Below, piece after piece: positions 5,363 through 5,580 of a DNA stretch of 5,580 nt. The DNA comes from Massilia sp. Lineage in GTDB: Bacteria > Pseudomonadota > Gammaproteobacteria > Burkholderiales > Burkholderiaceae_D. Every line of letters begins with the position of its first letter. Position 1 is the stretch's first letter. The translations under genes were made by a program, and so were the position numbers. The notes below the pieces were generated by a model. It was not told where the DNA came from and made no database searches. It worked only from the letters and a program-made list of their open reading frames with translations. Location of the stretch: NCBI GenBank assembly GCA_003520365.1, contig DOUW01000385.1, positions 1-5,580 of the forward strand, read 5' to 3'.

Positions 5363-5580
5363 CACTGCCGACGAACGCGTCCTGATCTTCGCGCCGCGCG
5401 GGCGCGACGCCGAAGTCATGTGCTCGGTCCTCGCGGGCGACGGCTTCGGCTGCGACACCGCAACCGGCTTCGAGACCTTCGTCGAACGCATCGAAGCCGG
5501 CGCCGGCGCGGCCGTCGTCGCCGAGGAAGCGCTGGCCGGCGTCGACCTCACGCGCCTGCTCGCCTGGCTCGGGCCGCAGC
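5343..5580 (+). CDS. Probable hybrid sensor histidine kinase, N-terminal part (cut by the window end)
   Basis: An open frame of 79 codons runs to the window edge from ATG 5343, with a second ATG at 5349. It overlaps the last 20 bases of the KaiC-like gene in another frame, a layout that suggests translational coupling. Neither ATG has a clear Shine-Dalgarno sequence. The residues resemble a receiver fold: a first strand ERVLIFAPRGRDAEVM (11-26) and a later strand AAVVAEEAL (56-64). The acidic pair after strand 1 is missing, and E61-E62 lie where the phosphoacceptor Asp would be, so the domain is probably not phosphorylated. Such degenerate receiver-like starts are common on hybrid histidine kinases that follow KaiC-like genes in proteobacteria (family recall). 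The kinase core would lie beyond the window, so this naming is inference. A stand-alone regulator is the alternative. Confidence 0.65.
   Translation, partial: MPMPSASTADERVLIFAPRGRDAEVMCSVLAGDGFGCDTATGFETFVERIEAGAGAAVVAEEALAGVDLTRLLAWLGPQ

Noticed and set aside
3767..5551. 594-codon open frame on the minus strand
   Set aside because: It is antisense to the KaiC-like gene, whose domains and motifs are clear. The translation is Ala/Val/Gln/His-rich with no recognisable motif, as expected opposite a high-GC gene with G/C third positions.

Overview
This GC-rich window has long, tightly biased reading frames on the + strand. Codon bias, protein style and the PEP-CTERM gene suggest a Massilia-like Oxalobacteraceae (betaproteobacterium). 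That placement is inferred from familiarity, not from a search. All supported genes are on the + strand. No tRNA, rRNA, CRISPR array, insertion sequence or transposase was seen.

Left part (1-2566): the 3' part of a metal-dependent amidohydrolase (cut by the window edge) is followed by a pair of inverted GTAG-headed REP-like hairpins (1180-1203 and 1224-1246). Next comes an M14 metallocarboxypeptidase of the cytosolic carboxypeptidase type (1348-2481), closed by a textbook intrinsic terminator (2532-2566). The REP pair and a candidate promoter suggest that the two hydrolases are separately transcribed.

Middle part (2567-3662): a secreted PEP-CTERM protein (2673-3347) lies behind a good -24/-12 (sigma-54) promoter match, as expected for genes controlled by the exosortase-linked PrsK/PrsR system. 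Its coding sequence carries a REP-like palindrome just after the signal peptide. A small unrecognised 77-residue protein (3429-3662) follows, with its own candidate sigma-70 promoter and a stem-loop leader.

Right part (3663-5580): a perfect TATAAT followed by a 16-bp perfect palindrome precedes a double-RecA-domain KaiC-like ATPase (3845-5362). Its last codons overlap the start of an open frame that runs off the window (5343 onward). The visible part of that frame looks like the degenerate receiver-like N-terminus of a hybrid sensor histidine kinase, so the pair is probably a translationally coupled signalling module. No KaiA or KaiB is visible.

The most interesting items are the sigma-54/PEP-CTERM arrangement, the REP-like sequence inside a coding region, the KaiC-like protein with a changed phosphosite pair coupled to a probable kinase, and the palindrome over its promoter start.
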